From the NCBI RefSeq assembly GCF_904528075.1, contig NZ_LR882035.1, positions 558,001 through 622,000 on the forward strand: a stretch of 64,000 nucleotides of DNA, in the 5' to 3' direction. The notes under the pieces were generated by a model. The model did no database searches and was not told where the DNA came from. It saw only the letters and a program-made list of their open reading frames with translations. This DNA comes from Agreia sp. COWG (lineage in GTDB: Bacteria > Actinomycetota > Actinomycetes > Actinomycetales > Microbacteriaceae). The position numbers and the translations under genes were made by a program. Numbering within the stretch: the stretch's first letter is position 1; each line of letters opens with the position of its first letter. Positions 8,143 through 16,062 of the stretch are shown in pieces.

Positions 8143-8743
8143 GGTCGAGTAGCTTGTCGGCGAGCGTCACGAGGCGAGCGATCTCGTTCTCGTCGCGATC
8201 GACCCAGCGGCTCTGCGGGTCTGGATCGACGGGAATGAAGTTGTCATGCTGCTCCCACACCACGATGGTGCGTTCTGCGCCGAGCACGTACTGCTGCCAC
8301 CAGACCTGCCGCAGATAGTGTCGGGGGATCGAGCGCCAGGCCTTGTTCGTGGTCTTGATCTCGGCCAGTTCGACCGTGCCGTTCTTCGTGACGACCACAC
8401 CGTCGGGCGTCGCCAGGTGGCGCTTCTCGCCCTCCGCATGAAAGAGCGACGAGCTGGGCAGAACTCCGAACATGGCGCGCACGTAACGCGCGATGTGCGG
8501 CTCTCGGTCTTTGCCGTGGTCGGTGAAGATGTTGCCGCCGAAGCCCGTTCCGTTGATCTTGTCGTAGGCCGCCGAGGCGAGGTTGTGCGGGCCGGTGAGG
8601 CGCGCGACGTCGGTGGCCGTGACCCCTCGGCTGCGGGCACGCAGCCACTCGACGCGGTTGGTGCCGTCGGCCACGAGCCGATCGAGGTGAGCCGGCCGCT
8701 CTGGCCTCTGCTCTTCCCACGGGAAGGAGAGGGTCGGTTGCAT
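8123..8743 (-). CDS. YqaJ-like viral recombinase-family nuclease
   Basis: The 206-residue protein resembles the YqaJ/lambda-exonuclease branch of PD-(D/E)XK nucleases. The family landmarks are visible in order: SRGVTATDVARLTG, HGKDREPHIARYV, the catalytic Asp in LATPDGVVV and the E-x-K triad end in ELAEIKTT, followed by HYLRQVWWQQYVLGAERTIV. Phage relatives process double-stranded DNA ends for recombination. Here no phage genes or recombinase partner lie nearby, so its job is open; it could be a domesticated DNA-repair nuclease. The ATG at 8743 has AGGTG upstream. Confidence 0.8.
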   Translation of the reverse strand: MQPTLSFPWEEQRPERPAHLDRLVADGTNRVEWLRARSRGVTATDVARLTGPHNLASAAYDKINGTGFGGNIFTDHGKDREPHIARYVRAMFGVLPSSSLFHAEGEKRHLATPDGVVVTKNGTVELAEIKTTNKAWRSIPRHYLRQVWWQQYVLGAERTIVVWEQHDNFIPVDPDPQSRWVDRDENEIARLVTLADKLLDLIRPQR

Positions 8744-8817
8744 GCTCACCTGTCCATTGTCGCGCACCACCGGTGACACACTGGGATTGCACCCCCTCAT
8801 CGAACAATGGAGTTTCA

Positions 8818-9657
8818 ATGCGTATTGCCCTGACCGGCGGTTCTGGAAAGCTGGGCAGCGTCGTGCTGCCGTACCTGCGCGAGCGGGGCCACACCGTGAC
8901 CAACTTCGATGTCGTCGGCGAGCGCGGAGAGGGCTTCGTGCGCATCGACCTGGCGAACTACGGAGACGTTGTGGATGCCTTCCACGGCGTCGACGACGGG
9001 CCCGACGGTTTCGACGCGATCGTGCACCTGGCGGCGGTGCCGGCCCCGGGCATCCGGAGCGACGTGGCGACGTTCGAGAACAACATGCTCGGCACCTATC
9101 ACGTGTTCAAGGCGGCGGAGAGGGCCGGCATCACGAACATCGTCTACGCATCTTCCGAGACCGTGCTCGGCCTGCCTTTCGATGCGCCGCCGCCCTACAT
9201 CCCCGTCGACGAGCAGTACGCCGCGCGGCCCGAGAGCACCTACTCGCTGGTGAAGCACCTCGAGGAGACGATGGCGATCGAGCTCACGCGGTGGAACCCC
9301 GAGCTCAAGATCGTGGCGCTGCGCTTCTCGAACGTCATGCACGTGTCCGACTACGCGGAGTTCCCTTCGTTCGACGCCGATGCCACGGTGCGCAAGTGGA
9401 ACCTGTGGGGCTACATCGATGCCCGCGACGGCGCCCAGGCCGTGCTCAAGGCACTCGAGTGGCAGCACGCGGGCTTCGACCGCTTCATCATCGCCTCGCC
9501 CGACACGGTGATGAGCCGAGAGAATGCCGAGCTCGTGGCAGAGGTGTTCCCCGGCGTCGAGACCAGGGGCGACCTGCACAACAACAACACATTGCTCTCG
9601 ATCGATAAGGCCCGCCGCCTGCTGGGCTACGACCCGAAACACAGCTGGCGCGACTGA
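8818..9657 (+). CDS. NAD-dependent epimerase/dehydratase (extended SDR)
   Basis: A 279-residue extended short-chain dehydrogenase. The NAD-binding motif opens the protein (MRIALTGGSGKLG), the second strand ends in NFDVVGE, the IVHLAAVPAPG motif follows, and the catalytic Tyr-Lys pair is in STYSLVKHLEE. The enzyme probably acts on a sugar or sugar-nucleotide, but its substrate cannot be read from the sequence. A GGAG five bases upstream fixes the ATG at 8818; an upstream in-frame start at 8773 lacks a ribosome site. It is divergent from the YqaJ-like nuclease. Confidence 0.85.
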   Translation: MRIALTGGSGKLGSVVLPYLRERGHTVTNFDVVGERGEGFVRIDLANYGDVVDAFHGVDDGPDGFDAIVHLAAVPAPGIRSDVATFENNMLGTYHVFKAAERAGITNIVYASSETVLGLPFDAPPPYIPVDEQYAARPESTYSLVKHLEETMAIELTRWNPELKIVALRFSNVMHVSDYAEFPSFDADATVRKWNLWGYIDARDGAQAVLKALEWQHAGFDRFIIASPDTVMSRENAELVAEVFPGVETRGDLHNNNTLLSIDKARRLLGYDPKHSWRD

Positions 9658-9676
9658 CCCGCCCTCCTTCCGCCCT

Positions 9677-9760
9677 TTCACGGATGAGGAAAAAACCGCG
9701 ACACTCCGCCCGTCGCGAGGCGACACACCGGTAGCGCGCACGTTCTTCCTCATCCGTGAA
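9677..9760. terminator. Nested inverted repeat between convergent genes
   Basis: A perfect 15-base pair of arms, TTCACGGATGAGGAA at 9677-9691 and its complement at 9746-9760, encloses a second stem (CGCGAC 9697-9702 with GTCGCG 9712-9717). It sits between the stops of two convergent genes, so it probably ends transcription in both directions; no strong T-run is present. Confidence 0.55.
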
Positions 9761-9775
9761 CAAGAAGCTGGCGGG

Positions 9776-10444
9776 TCAGATGTCCTGTACCGTTCCGTTC
9801 TTGATGTGCAGGCGTCGTTCGGCGCGCTTCGCCACGGCGGAGTCGTGCGTGACGATGATGAGCGTCAGCTGTTTCTCGCGCCAGATGCCCTCGAGCAGCT
9901 CCATGATCTCGTCGCGCGTCTGCTCGTCGAGGCTGCCCGTCGGCTCGTCGGCGAGCAGTACCTCGGGGTTCTTGACGATGGCCCGCGCGATAGCGACGCG
10001 CTGCTGCTGGCCGCCCGAGAGCTCGGCGGGCAGGTGCTGCATGCGCTCGCCCAGCCCGACGGATTCGAGGGCGGCAGCGGCGCGCGATGTTCGCTCCGCG
10101 CCGGAGAGGTCGAGCGGAGCGAGCGCCGTCTCGACGTTCTCGCGGGCAGTCAGGGTGGGGATGAGGTTGAACCCCTGGAAGACGAAGCCGATCTGCTTCG
10201 CCCTGATGTGGGCGAGGGCACTGTCGCCCAGCTTCGACAGGGTCGAATCGCCGAGCCTCACCTCGCCTGACGTTGGCCGGTCCAGCGCGCCGAGCATCTG
10301 CAGCAGCGTCGACTTTCCGCCGCCCGTCGGCCCCTGGATGGCCACCATCTGCCCCTGCGGGATCGTGAGGGTGACCCCCGTCAGCGCCGTGACGGTCTTT
10401 TTCGACTTGGTGTAGGTCTTCGTGACGTTGCTCAGTTGATACAT
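9776..10444 (-). CDS. ABC transporter ATPase, MacB/LolD type
   Basis: This 222-residue nucleotide-binding subunit energises the permease encoded just upstream. Walker A is GPTGGGKST (a Gly replaces the common Ser), the Q-loop is FVFQGFNLIPTLT, the signature is LSGGQQQR, Walker B ends LLADEPTGSLD and the switch His is in VTHD. The LIPTLTARENVE and DEPTGSLD wording is typical of the MacB/LolCDE group that works mechanically from the cytoplasm rather than importing solutes. The gene follows the permease by about 70 bases on the same strand. Role: efflux or envelope-stress transport, substrate unknown. Confidence 0.92.
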   Translation of the reverse strand: MYQLSNVTKTYTKSKKTVTALTGVTLTIPQGQMVAIQGPTGGGKSTLLQMLGALDRPTSGEVRLGDSTLSKLGDSALAHIRAKQIGFVFQGFNLIPTLTARENVETALAPLDLSGAERTSRAAAALESVGLGERMQHLPAELSGGQQQRVAIARAIVKNPEVLLADEPTGSLDEQTRDEIMELLEGIWREKQLTLIIVTHDSAVAKRAERRLHIKNGTVQDI

Positions 10445-10512
10445 GGTGTGCTCCTGGAGAAGTAGTAGTCGGGGATGCGAATCGGTCGTGCGGGTGATGG
10501 ATGCCGCCGGGT

Positions 10513-12030
10513 CTAGGCGACGGCGCGCAGTGCCTCGGCAGGACGAAGTCGCGAGGCCCGCCAGCCACCGATCGCTCCGGCGAGGAGGCCACCCGCCACG
10601 GCGAGGCCCACGGTGATCAGGATGACCGAGACCGTCACGGGTGCGTTCAGAACGACATCGGTCGTCGCCATCGCCTGGGTGCTGCCGCCGAAACCGGCGC
10701 TGCCGGGGCCGCCGCCCGGTCCTGTCGCTCCTGCGGCTTCGGCGAGCCTGCCGGTCCGACCGGATGCCTGGCTGGTGGCGCCTGCGCTCAGTGTCGGCGC
10801 GATGATGTTCACCACGAGCACCCCGACGAGGCCGATCGCGATGCCGGCGACGCCACCGATGAGGCCCTGCACGAGCGATTCGCCCGCGACCTGGCCGGTG
10901 ATTCGGCGATTGCTCCAGCCGATGGCTTTCAGTGTTCCGAATTCTCGCGTTCGCCGCGTGACGCCCGAGATGGTGAACAGGATGGCGATCAGGAAGGCTG
11001 CCGCCAGAACGATGATCGAGAGCCAGGTGCCGAGGTTGGTCACGAGGCTCGACGCGGTCGACAGCGACCCGGAGACGCTCGCCGCGAGATCATCCTGCGT
11101 GCTGATGGTGTTCGTGGGCAGCGCCGCTTGAAGCGCGGTCTTGATGCTCGCGATGTCGCTCGCCGAGGTCGCCTGCACATAGACGCTCGACAGTTTGCCG
11201 GCCTGGCCGCTCAATGTCTGGGCCACGTCGAGGGGGATATAGACGTTCGACGCCGTGGATGCGTCTCCGCTCGAGGAGGAGACGAGGCCGACGATCTGGA
11301 AGGTGGTTCCGCCGACATCGATCGTGCCGCCGACCGTAAGGCTCGCCGTCGACGCGTAGGTGCTGTCGAGCACAGCGACGTCGGTTCCCGCGTCGGCCGC
11401 GGTGAGGGTGCGGCCCTGCGTGAGGGTCACGGCCGACAGGGGGCCGACCGCGTCGGCGGACGCGTCGAAGCCGAGGACAGTAAAGGAATCGACGTTGAAC
11501 GAGGAGCCGCCTGAACCGTCGGGTCCGCCTGCCGGCGGAGCCGCGGCGGCGGAAGAACCTGCCGTGGCGCCGCCGGTGGCAGTGTCGGTTCCCGCCTCTC
11601 TACGCTCGGGCAGCTTGCCGTCGAACGTCGTGTTCGTCAGGGCGAGCACCCCCGCGGCCTTCGAAACCCCGTCGACACCCGTGACCGTACCGAGCGCGCT
11701 CGAGTCGAATGTCGTCGTACCGCGGTCAGCTTCGAGGCGTGATGTGCTGACGGCCGTTGTTCCATCGGCCGTCGCCCCGGCGCCCGAGCCGAAGTCGAAT
11801 CGCTGGCCGGGCGTTCCCCCTGCGGTGGGGGGAGTGGCCGCCTTCGAGATCGTGACGTCTGTACCCACCCCGTAGACGCCACCGAGAACCCTCGCCTGGG
11901 CGTCCTTGACCCCGGCCGCGACGGAGTTGACGATGATGACGAGGGCGATGGCCAGCGCCATGCCGATGGCGATGATGACTGTCTGCTTTCGCCTGTTGAC
12001 GAGTTCTCGCCTGAGATAGGTGGCGAACAT
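10513..12030 (-). CDS. ABC transporter permease, FtsX/MacB type
   Basis: A 505-residue permease with one N-terminal helix (RKQTVIIAIGMALAIALVIIV), a large extracellular domain of roughly 300 residues and three C-terminal helices, the MacB layout. The extracellular part contains a Gly/Ala/Ser/Pro-rich stretch (around residues 135-165) typical of a flexible linker. The conserved RRTREFGTLKAIGWS loop, which contacts the ATPase, lies before the last helices. AAGGAG precedes the ATG at 12030. It is divergent from the response-regulator gene; mirrored operator-like sites in between suggest that the two-component system controls this pump. Confidence 0.88.
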   Translation of the reverse strand: MFATYLRRELVNRRKQTVIIAIGMALAIALVIIVNSVAAGVKDAQARVLGGVYGVGTDVTISKAATPPTAGGTPGQRFDFGSGAGATADGTTAVSTSRLEADRGTTTFDSSALGTVTGVDGVSKAAGVLALTNTTFDGKLPERREAGTDTATGGATAGSSAAAAPPAGGPDGSGGSSFNVDSFTVLGFDASADAVGPLSAVTLTQGRTLTAADAGTDVAVLDSTYASTASLTVGGTIDVGGTTFQIVGLVSSSSGDASTASNVYIPLDVAQTLSGQAGKLSSVYVQATSASDIASIKTALQAALPTNTISTQDDLAASVSGSLSTASSLVTNLGTWLSIIVLAAAFLIAILFTISGVTRRTREFGTLKAIGWSNRRITGQVAGESLVQGLIGGVAGIAIGLVGVLVVNIIAPTLSAGATSQASGRTGRLAEAAGATGPGGGPGSAGFGGSTQAMATTDVVLNAPVTVSVILITVGLAVAGGLLAGAIGGWRASRLRPAEALRAVA

Positions 12031-12098
12031 GGGGCTCCTTGCACGTGGGGGTGGACGGGGTACGGGCGCCAACGCTAGGAACGCGGGCAACGTATCGC

Positions 12099-12114
12099 CT
12101 ATGGCGACGCTATG
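12099..12114. promoter_or_regulatory. Direct-repeat operator candidate, permease side
   Basis: CTATG at 12099-12103 is repeated at 12110-12114 after six bases, an 11-base period that fits a tandem OmpR/PhoB-type dimer on one DNA face. It lies about 70 bases upstream of the ABC permease start and has a mirror-image partner at 12180-12195. Confidence 0.6.
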
Positions 12115-12179
12115 AATCGGTCATGACCGAAGGCGGTCCGGCCTCGCACGGGTCGCTCTCAGGCGGGCGCGATGTGATT

Positions 12180-12195
12180 CATAGCTTTCGCATAG
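12180..12195. promoter_or_regulatory. Direct-repeat operator candidate, regulator side
   Basis: CATAG at 12180-12184 is repeated at 12191-12195 after six bases. This is the exact reverse complement pattern of the 12099-12114 site, with the same 11-base period, lying 24 bases before the response-regulator GTG. The flanks also mirror each other (GCTATGAATC at 12109-12118 and GATTCATAGC at 12176-12185). Confidence 0.6.
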
Positions 12196-12219
12196 GAACG
12201 CCGTCGATACTCGTCACTT

Positions 12220-12954
12220 GTGACCGACTCCACCTCCACCCGCCCCCAGATCACCCGCATCGACGGTTCTCCCGTTCGCGCCCTCGTCGTCGATGACGAG
12301 GCCACGCTCACGGACCTGCTGCAGATGGCGTTGCGCTACGAGGGGTGGGATATCAAGACGGCGGGCGACGGCCAGAGCGCGTTGCGCATCGCCCGCGAGT
12401 TCAAGCCCGACGCGATCGTTCTCGACATCATGCTTCCCGACATCGACGGCCTGGCCGTGCTGCAGCGATTGCGGGCCGACGGTCAGGAGACGCCCGTGCT
12501 CTTTCTCACGGCGAAGGATGCGCTCGACGATCGCATCGCCGGGCTCACGGCTGGCGGCGACGACTACGTGACAAAGCCGTTCAGCCTCGAGGAGCTGGTC
12601 GCGCGCCTTCGTGGACTCATCCGGCGCTCGACCCTCACGGTGACCGACGCCTTCGACCCCGAGGTCACGGTGGGCGACCTCGTTTTGAACGAGGACAGCC
12701 ACGAGGTGCACCGCGACGGCGAGCCGATCGAGCTCACGGCCACCGAGTTCGAGCTGCTGCGCTTTCTGATGCGAAACCCGCGCCGGGTGCTCTCGAAGGC
12801 CCAGATCCTCGATCGCGTCTGGAGCTACGACTTCGGCGGGCGCTCCAGCGTCGTCGAGATCTACATCTCCTACCTGCGCAAGAAGGTGGATGCCGGACGC
12901 CCGCAGATGATCCATACCGTGCGCGGTGCCGGCTACATCCTCAAATCGGCCTGA
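12220..12954 (+). CDS. OmpR-family response regulator
   Basis: The 244-residue protein has a receiver domain (residues about 19-130) and a winged-helix DNA-binding domain (about 150-240). The acidic pocket is VVDDE, the phospho-acceptor is Asp69 in IVLDIMLPD, the switch Thr is in LFLTAKD and the Lys in YVTKPFS. The DNA-binding half has LTATEFELLRFLMRNP and the final VRGAGYIL hairpin. A GTG at 12220 opens the gene and is likely leaderless. It is followed after five bases by its kinase. It probably binds the two CTATG-repeat sites upstream of itself and of the ABC permease. Confidence 0.94.
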   Translation: MTDSTSTRPQITRIDGSPVRALVVDDEATLTDLLQMALRYEGWDIKTAGDGQSALRIAREFKPDAIVLDIMLPDIDGLAVLQRLRADGQETPVLFLTAKDALDDRIAGLTAGGDDYVTKPFSLEELVARLRGLIRRSTLTVTDAFDPEVTVGDLVLNEDSHEVHRDGEPIELTATEFELLRFLMRNPRRVLSKAQILDRVWSYDFGGRSSVVEIYISYLRKKVDAGRPQMIHTVRGAGYILKSA

Positions 12955-12959
12955 GCGCC

Positions 12960-14489
12960 GTGTCCGGTCTCGCCGGGCGTGCCAGGCGCTCCCTCACCCT
13001 GCGCAACAGGCTCATCCTGAGCGTGCTGGCCCTGATCGCCCTGGTGGGTCTGATCATCGGAGTGGTGTCGTCTTTGGCCCTGAACGGCTTCCTGCTCAGC
13101 CGCCTGGACGCGCAGCTGCAGACCGCCACGAGCAGATCGTTGTCGTCGATCGACGGCCCGCGCCCCGGTGAGTCTGGGTCGACGTCGGGAAGCAACGGCC
13201 TCGACCGCGCCGATCCCGCCCGGATCGTCGGCGGCCCCGGCCAAGCGCCGGGCACGCTGGGTGCGTTCGCCCTGGGCGGGGTCGTGAGTCGAGCCGCCAT
13301 CGTGGACTCGGCGGGGGTGGTGCAGTCTCTCTCCACGGATCAACTCCAGGCCCTCACGCAGCTCGACGTGGCCGACGGCACCCAGACCGTCGACCTGGGC
13401 GGCTCCCTCGGCGTCTACCGGGTGGGGTTCGACCTGTCGGCAGAGGGTAACGGCATCATCGTCGGCCTGCCGCTGAGCGAGGTGACTGCCACAGTGACGC
13501 AGCTGGTGGTGGTGACCATCGTCGTGACGTTGGCGGGTCTCGTGGTGGCTGCGCTCTTCGGGACCGTCCTCATAAGGCTCGCCCTCAGGCCGCTCGACCG
13601 CGTGGTCGCGACGGCCACCCGCGTGTCGAGGCTGCAGCTCGATCGCGGCGACGTGGCCATTCCCGAACGCGTGGCCCGGGCCGACACAGACGAGCGAACC
13701 GAGGTCGGCCGGGTCGGAGCGTCGCTGAACAAGCTCCTGGGCCACGTGTCGTCGGCGCTCGCGTCGAGACAGGCGAGCGAGAACAAGGTGCGGCGCTTCG
13801 TCGCGGATGCGAGCCACGAGCTGCGCACACCACTCGCCTCGATCAGGGGTTATGCGGAGCTCACGCGCCGCGGCGGCCACACGTTGCCTGCCGACGTGAC
13901 GCACTCTCTCGGCCGCATCGAGTCGGAGGCCACGCGCATGACGAGCCTCGTCGAGGACCTGCTGCTGCTCGCCCGGCTCGACGAGAAGCCCGAGCTCGAG
14001 TCGAAGACGGTCGACCTGACCCGGCTCGTGGTGGATGCCGTGAGCGATGCGCACGTCGCCGGGCCCGAACACGTGTGGGAACTCGAGCTGCCCGAGGAGC
14101 CCCTGGAGGTCACGGGTGACGGAGCGAGGCTCTACCAGGTGGTCGCGAATCTTCTCGCCAACGCCAGGGTGCATACGCCGGCCGGCACCCGCGTCACGGT
14201 GGCGCTCGAGGCGGCCGGCCTTGCATCCGGTGGCCCCGGCGCGATCGTGCGCATCACCGACGACGGCCCCGGCATCGATCCTGAGCTCGTGTCGACGCTG
14301 TTCGAACGGTTCGTCCGGGGTGACGCGTCACGCTACCGCCAGGCCGGTTCGACGTCGACGGGCCTCGGCCTCGCGATCGTCGAGGCCGTGGTGGATGCCC
14401 ATGGTGGCGCCGTGACCGTCACGTCGCGCCCCGGCCAGACGACCTTCACGGTGTCGCTGCCGCGCGGCGCTGTGGGCGGCGACGAGTAG
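12960..14489 (+). CDS. Sensor histidine kinase
   Basis: A 509-residue membrane kinase: helix 1 near residues 18-40, an extracellular sensor region to about 175, helix 2 near 180-203, then HAMP (LRPLDRVVATATRV), HisKA and HATPase domains. The phosphorylated residue is His286 in DASHELRTPLASIRGY; the ATP-binding N box is NLLANARVHTP, with G boxes DDGPGI and STGLGLAIV. The extracellular part has a Gly/Pro/Ser-rich stretch and no recognised ligand domain. The GTG at 12960 follows the regulator stop by five bases. It should phosphorylate the preceding regulator in response to an envelope signal. Confidence 0.93.
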   Translation: MSGLAGRARRSLTLRNRLILSVLALIALVGLIIGVVSSLALNGFLLSRLDAQLQTATSRSLSSIDGPRPGESGSTSGSNGLDRADPARIVGGPGQAPGTLGAFALGGVVSRAAIVDSAGVVQSLSTDQLQALTQLDVADGTQTVDLGGSLGVYRVGFDLSAEGNGIIVGLPLSEVTATVTQLVVVTIVVTLAGLVVAALFGTVLIRLALRPLDRVVATATRVSRLQLDRGDVAIPERVARADTDERTEVGRVGASLNKLLGHVSSALASRQASENKVRRFVADASHELRTPLASIRGYAELTRRGGHTLPADVTHSLGRIESEATRMTSLVEDLLLLARLDEKPELESKTVDLTRLVVDAVSDAHVAGPEHVWELELPEEPLEVTGDGARLYQVVANLLANARVHTPAGTRVTVALEAAGLASGGPGAIVRITDDGPGIDPELVSTLFERFVRGDASRYRQAGSTSTGLGLAIVEAVVDAHGGAVTVTSRPGQTTFTVSLPRGAVGGDE

Positions 14490-14596
14490 CCGACGCGGTG
14501 GTCGGTCCCGTCGCCGATGCGCACGACAAGAAAACGACGTGTTTTACTTCGTCGAAATCAACGCTGCGAAGAGTGGTAACAATGATGTCCATTAAT

Positions 14597-14607
14597 TGGT
14601 CTGACCA
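14597..14607. promoter_or_regulatory. GntR/FCD-type operator candidate upstream of dctA
   Basis: TGGTCTGACCA is a perfect 11-base palindrome around a central T, preceded by AT-rich ATTAAT. It matches the TGGTNNNACCA-type sites of FadR/LldR-like GntR regulators, which often control organic-acid uptake. No GntR gene lies in the window. Confidence 0.55.
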
Positions 14608-14626
14608 TATTCACCGTGGAGGTGCG

Positions 14627-14644
14627 ATGCTCCGCTTCCGCTGA
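14627..14644 (+). other. Five-codon leader ORF before dctA
   Basis: A strong GGAGG (14618-14622) with four-base spacing precedes ATG CTC CGC TTC CGC TGA, encoding MLRFR. It ends 20 bases before the dctA ATG, whose own ribosome site is weak. It may be a translated leader that hands ribosomes on to dctA, or chance. Confidence 0.35.
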
Positions 14645-14664
14645 TCGTTGATTGCGAGACCCTC

Positions 14665-16035
14665 ATGGCCAGCACGCCCGACGGCATGTTCGAAGACGCG
14701 TCGACCAGCGCAATTCATCTGCGTGTGCGACGACCGTTCTACACCGCCCTGTTCTTTCAGCTGATCGTGGCGATCGTTCTCGGGATCACGGTAGGCGTCC
14801 TGTTTCCCGACCTCGGATCCCAGTTGAAGCCCCTCGGCGATGGCTTCATCCGCTTGATCAAGATGATCATCTCGCCCCTGGTCTTTCTCGTGATCGTCAC
14901 GGGAATCGCCCACATGGGTGATGTGAAGTCCGTCGGTCGTGTCGGTGTCAAGGCACTCACCTACTTTCTGGCCGCGTCGACGTTTGCTCTGGTCTTCGGA
15001 CTCATCGTCGGCAATCTCGTCGGACCGGGCCACGGTCTCAACATCGATCCGTCGTCGCTCTCTGAGTCGGACGTGCAGGCGAAGACGGGAGGCGCCGAGC
15101 CGACGGATGCGGCCACCTTCATCCTGAGCGTGATCCCCACGAGCGTCATCGACGCGTTCGCGCAGAATGCGCTCCTGCAGGTGCTCTTCTTCTCCGTCTT
15201 CGTCGGAGCGGCCGTCGTCGTCATCGGAAAGGACAAGCTGGGGCCGGTGCTTCACGTGATGGACTCGTGCCTCGCCATCACCTTCAAGATCATGGGCTGG
15301 ATCATGCGCGTGGCGCCGATCGGAGCCTTCGGCGCCATGGCCTTCGTGATCGGCCAATACGGAATCGCGACGCTCGGCACGTACGCGAAGCTGATCGCAG
15401 CCTGCTACGGCGCCGCGATCCTCTTCATCGGCGTTCTCGCGCTGATCGCCTGGTTCATCCCCAGGGTGCCCCTCTGGAGTTTCGTGAAGTACACCAGAGC
15501 CGAATTCGGTCTGGCACTGGGAACCGCGTCGACCGAAGCCGTACTGCCTCGCATCATCACCAAGCTGACCGCGGCCGGCTGCTCGCGCGCCGTGTCCGGC
15601 CTGGTCGTTCCCACCGGCTACTCGTTCAACCTCGACGGCGCGGCGATCTATCTCTCGATCTCGCTGCTGTTCCTGTCGCAGGCGTTCGGAGTGGAGCTCG
15701 ACCTGGGCCAGCAGCTCACCGCCCTCGGCGTGCTCCTGTTGACGTCGAAAGGGATGGCCGGCGTACCCGGCTCCTCGTTCCTGGCCCTGTCGGCGACGGC
15801 CGCGGCCCTCGGAATCTTCCCGGTCGCCGGGGTGGCTCTGCTCCTCGGCGCAGACCGGATCATGGATTCCATGCGCGTCGTCGTCAATCTGCTGGGCAAC
15901 TGCGTGGCCACGTTCGTCGTGGCCAAGTGGGAGGGGCAGTTCGACCGCGACATGATGCTGCGCGCGTTCGCCGGGCACGAGCCCGACCCGGTGGCAGACG
16001 CCCTGGCCGACGCCCGGCCGCAAGGAACGGTCTGA
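14665..16035 (+). CDS. dctA: Dicarboxylate/amino acid:cation symporter
   Basis: A 456-residue carrier of the DAACS (DctA/GltP) family that takes up C4-dicarboxylates or acidic amino acids together with protons or sodium. The family landmarks are present: GDGFIRLIKMIISPLVF in the N-terminal third, the serine-rich hairpin as ALGTASTEAVLPR, the VVPTGYSFNLDGAAIY motif and GVPGSSFLALSAT. The wording (LIKMIISPLVF, GTASSE-like loop) is closer to DctA than to GltP, but the exact substrate is uncertain. About eight membrane helices and two hairpins are expected. A GntR-type palindrome and a five-codon leader lie upstream. Confidence 0.9.
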   Translation: MASTPDGMFEDASTSAIHLRVRRPFYTALFFQLIVAIVLGITVGVLFPDLGSQLKPLGDGFIRLIKMIISPLVFLVIVTGIAHMGDVKSVGRVGVKALTYFLAASTFALVFGLIVGNLVGPGHGLNIDPSSLSESDVQAKTGGAEPTDAATFILSVIPTSVIDAFAQNALLQVLFFSVFVGAAVVVIGKDKLGPVLHVMDSCLAITFKIMGWIMRVAPIGAFGAMAFVIGQYGIATLGTYAKLIAACYGAAILFIGVLALIAWFIPRVPLWSFVKYTRAEFGLALGTASTEAVLPRIITKLTAAGCSRAVSGLVVPTGYSFNLDGAAIYLSISLLFLSQAFGVELDLGQQLTALGVLLLTSKGMAGVPGSSFLALSATAAALGIFPVAGVALLLGADRIMDSMRVVVNLLGNCVATFVVAKWEGQFDRDMMLRAFAGHEPDPVADALADARPQGTV

Positions 16036-16062
16036 GGGAGCCGCTTCCGCGAGAATGGGGGG

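Noticed and set aside
12345..12959. In-frame upstream extension of the histidine kinase across the response regulator
   Set aside because: It reads the regulator gene in the wrong frame; the GTG at 12960 gives a normal kinase start.
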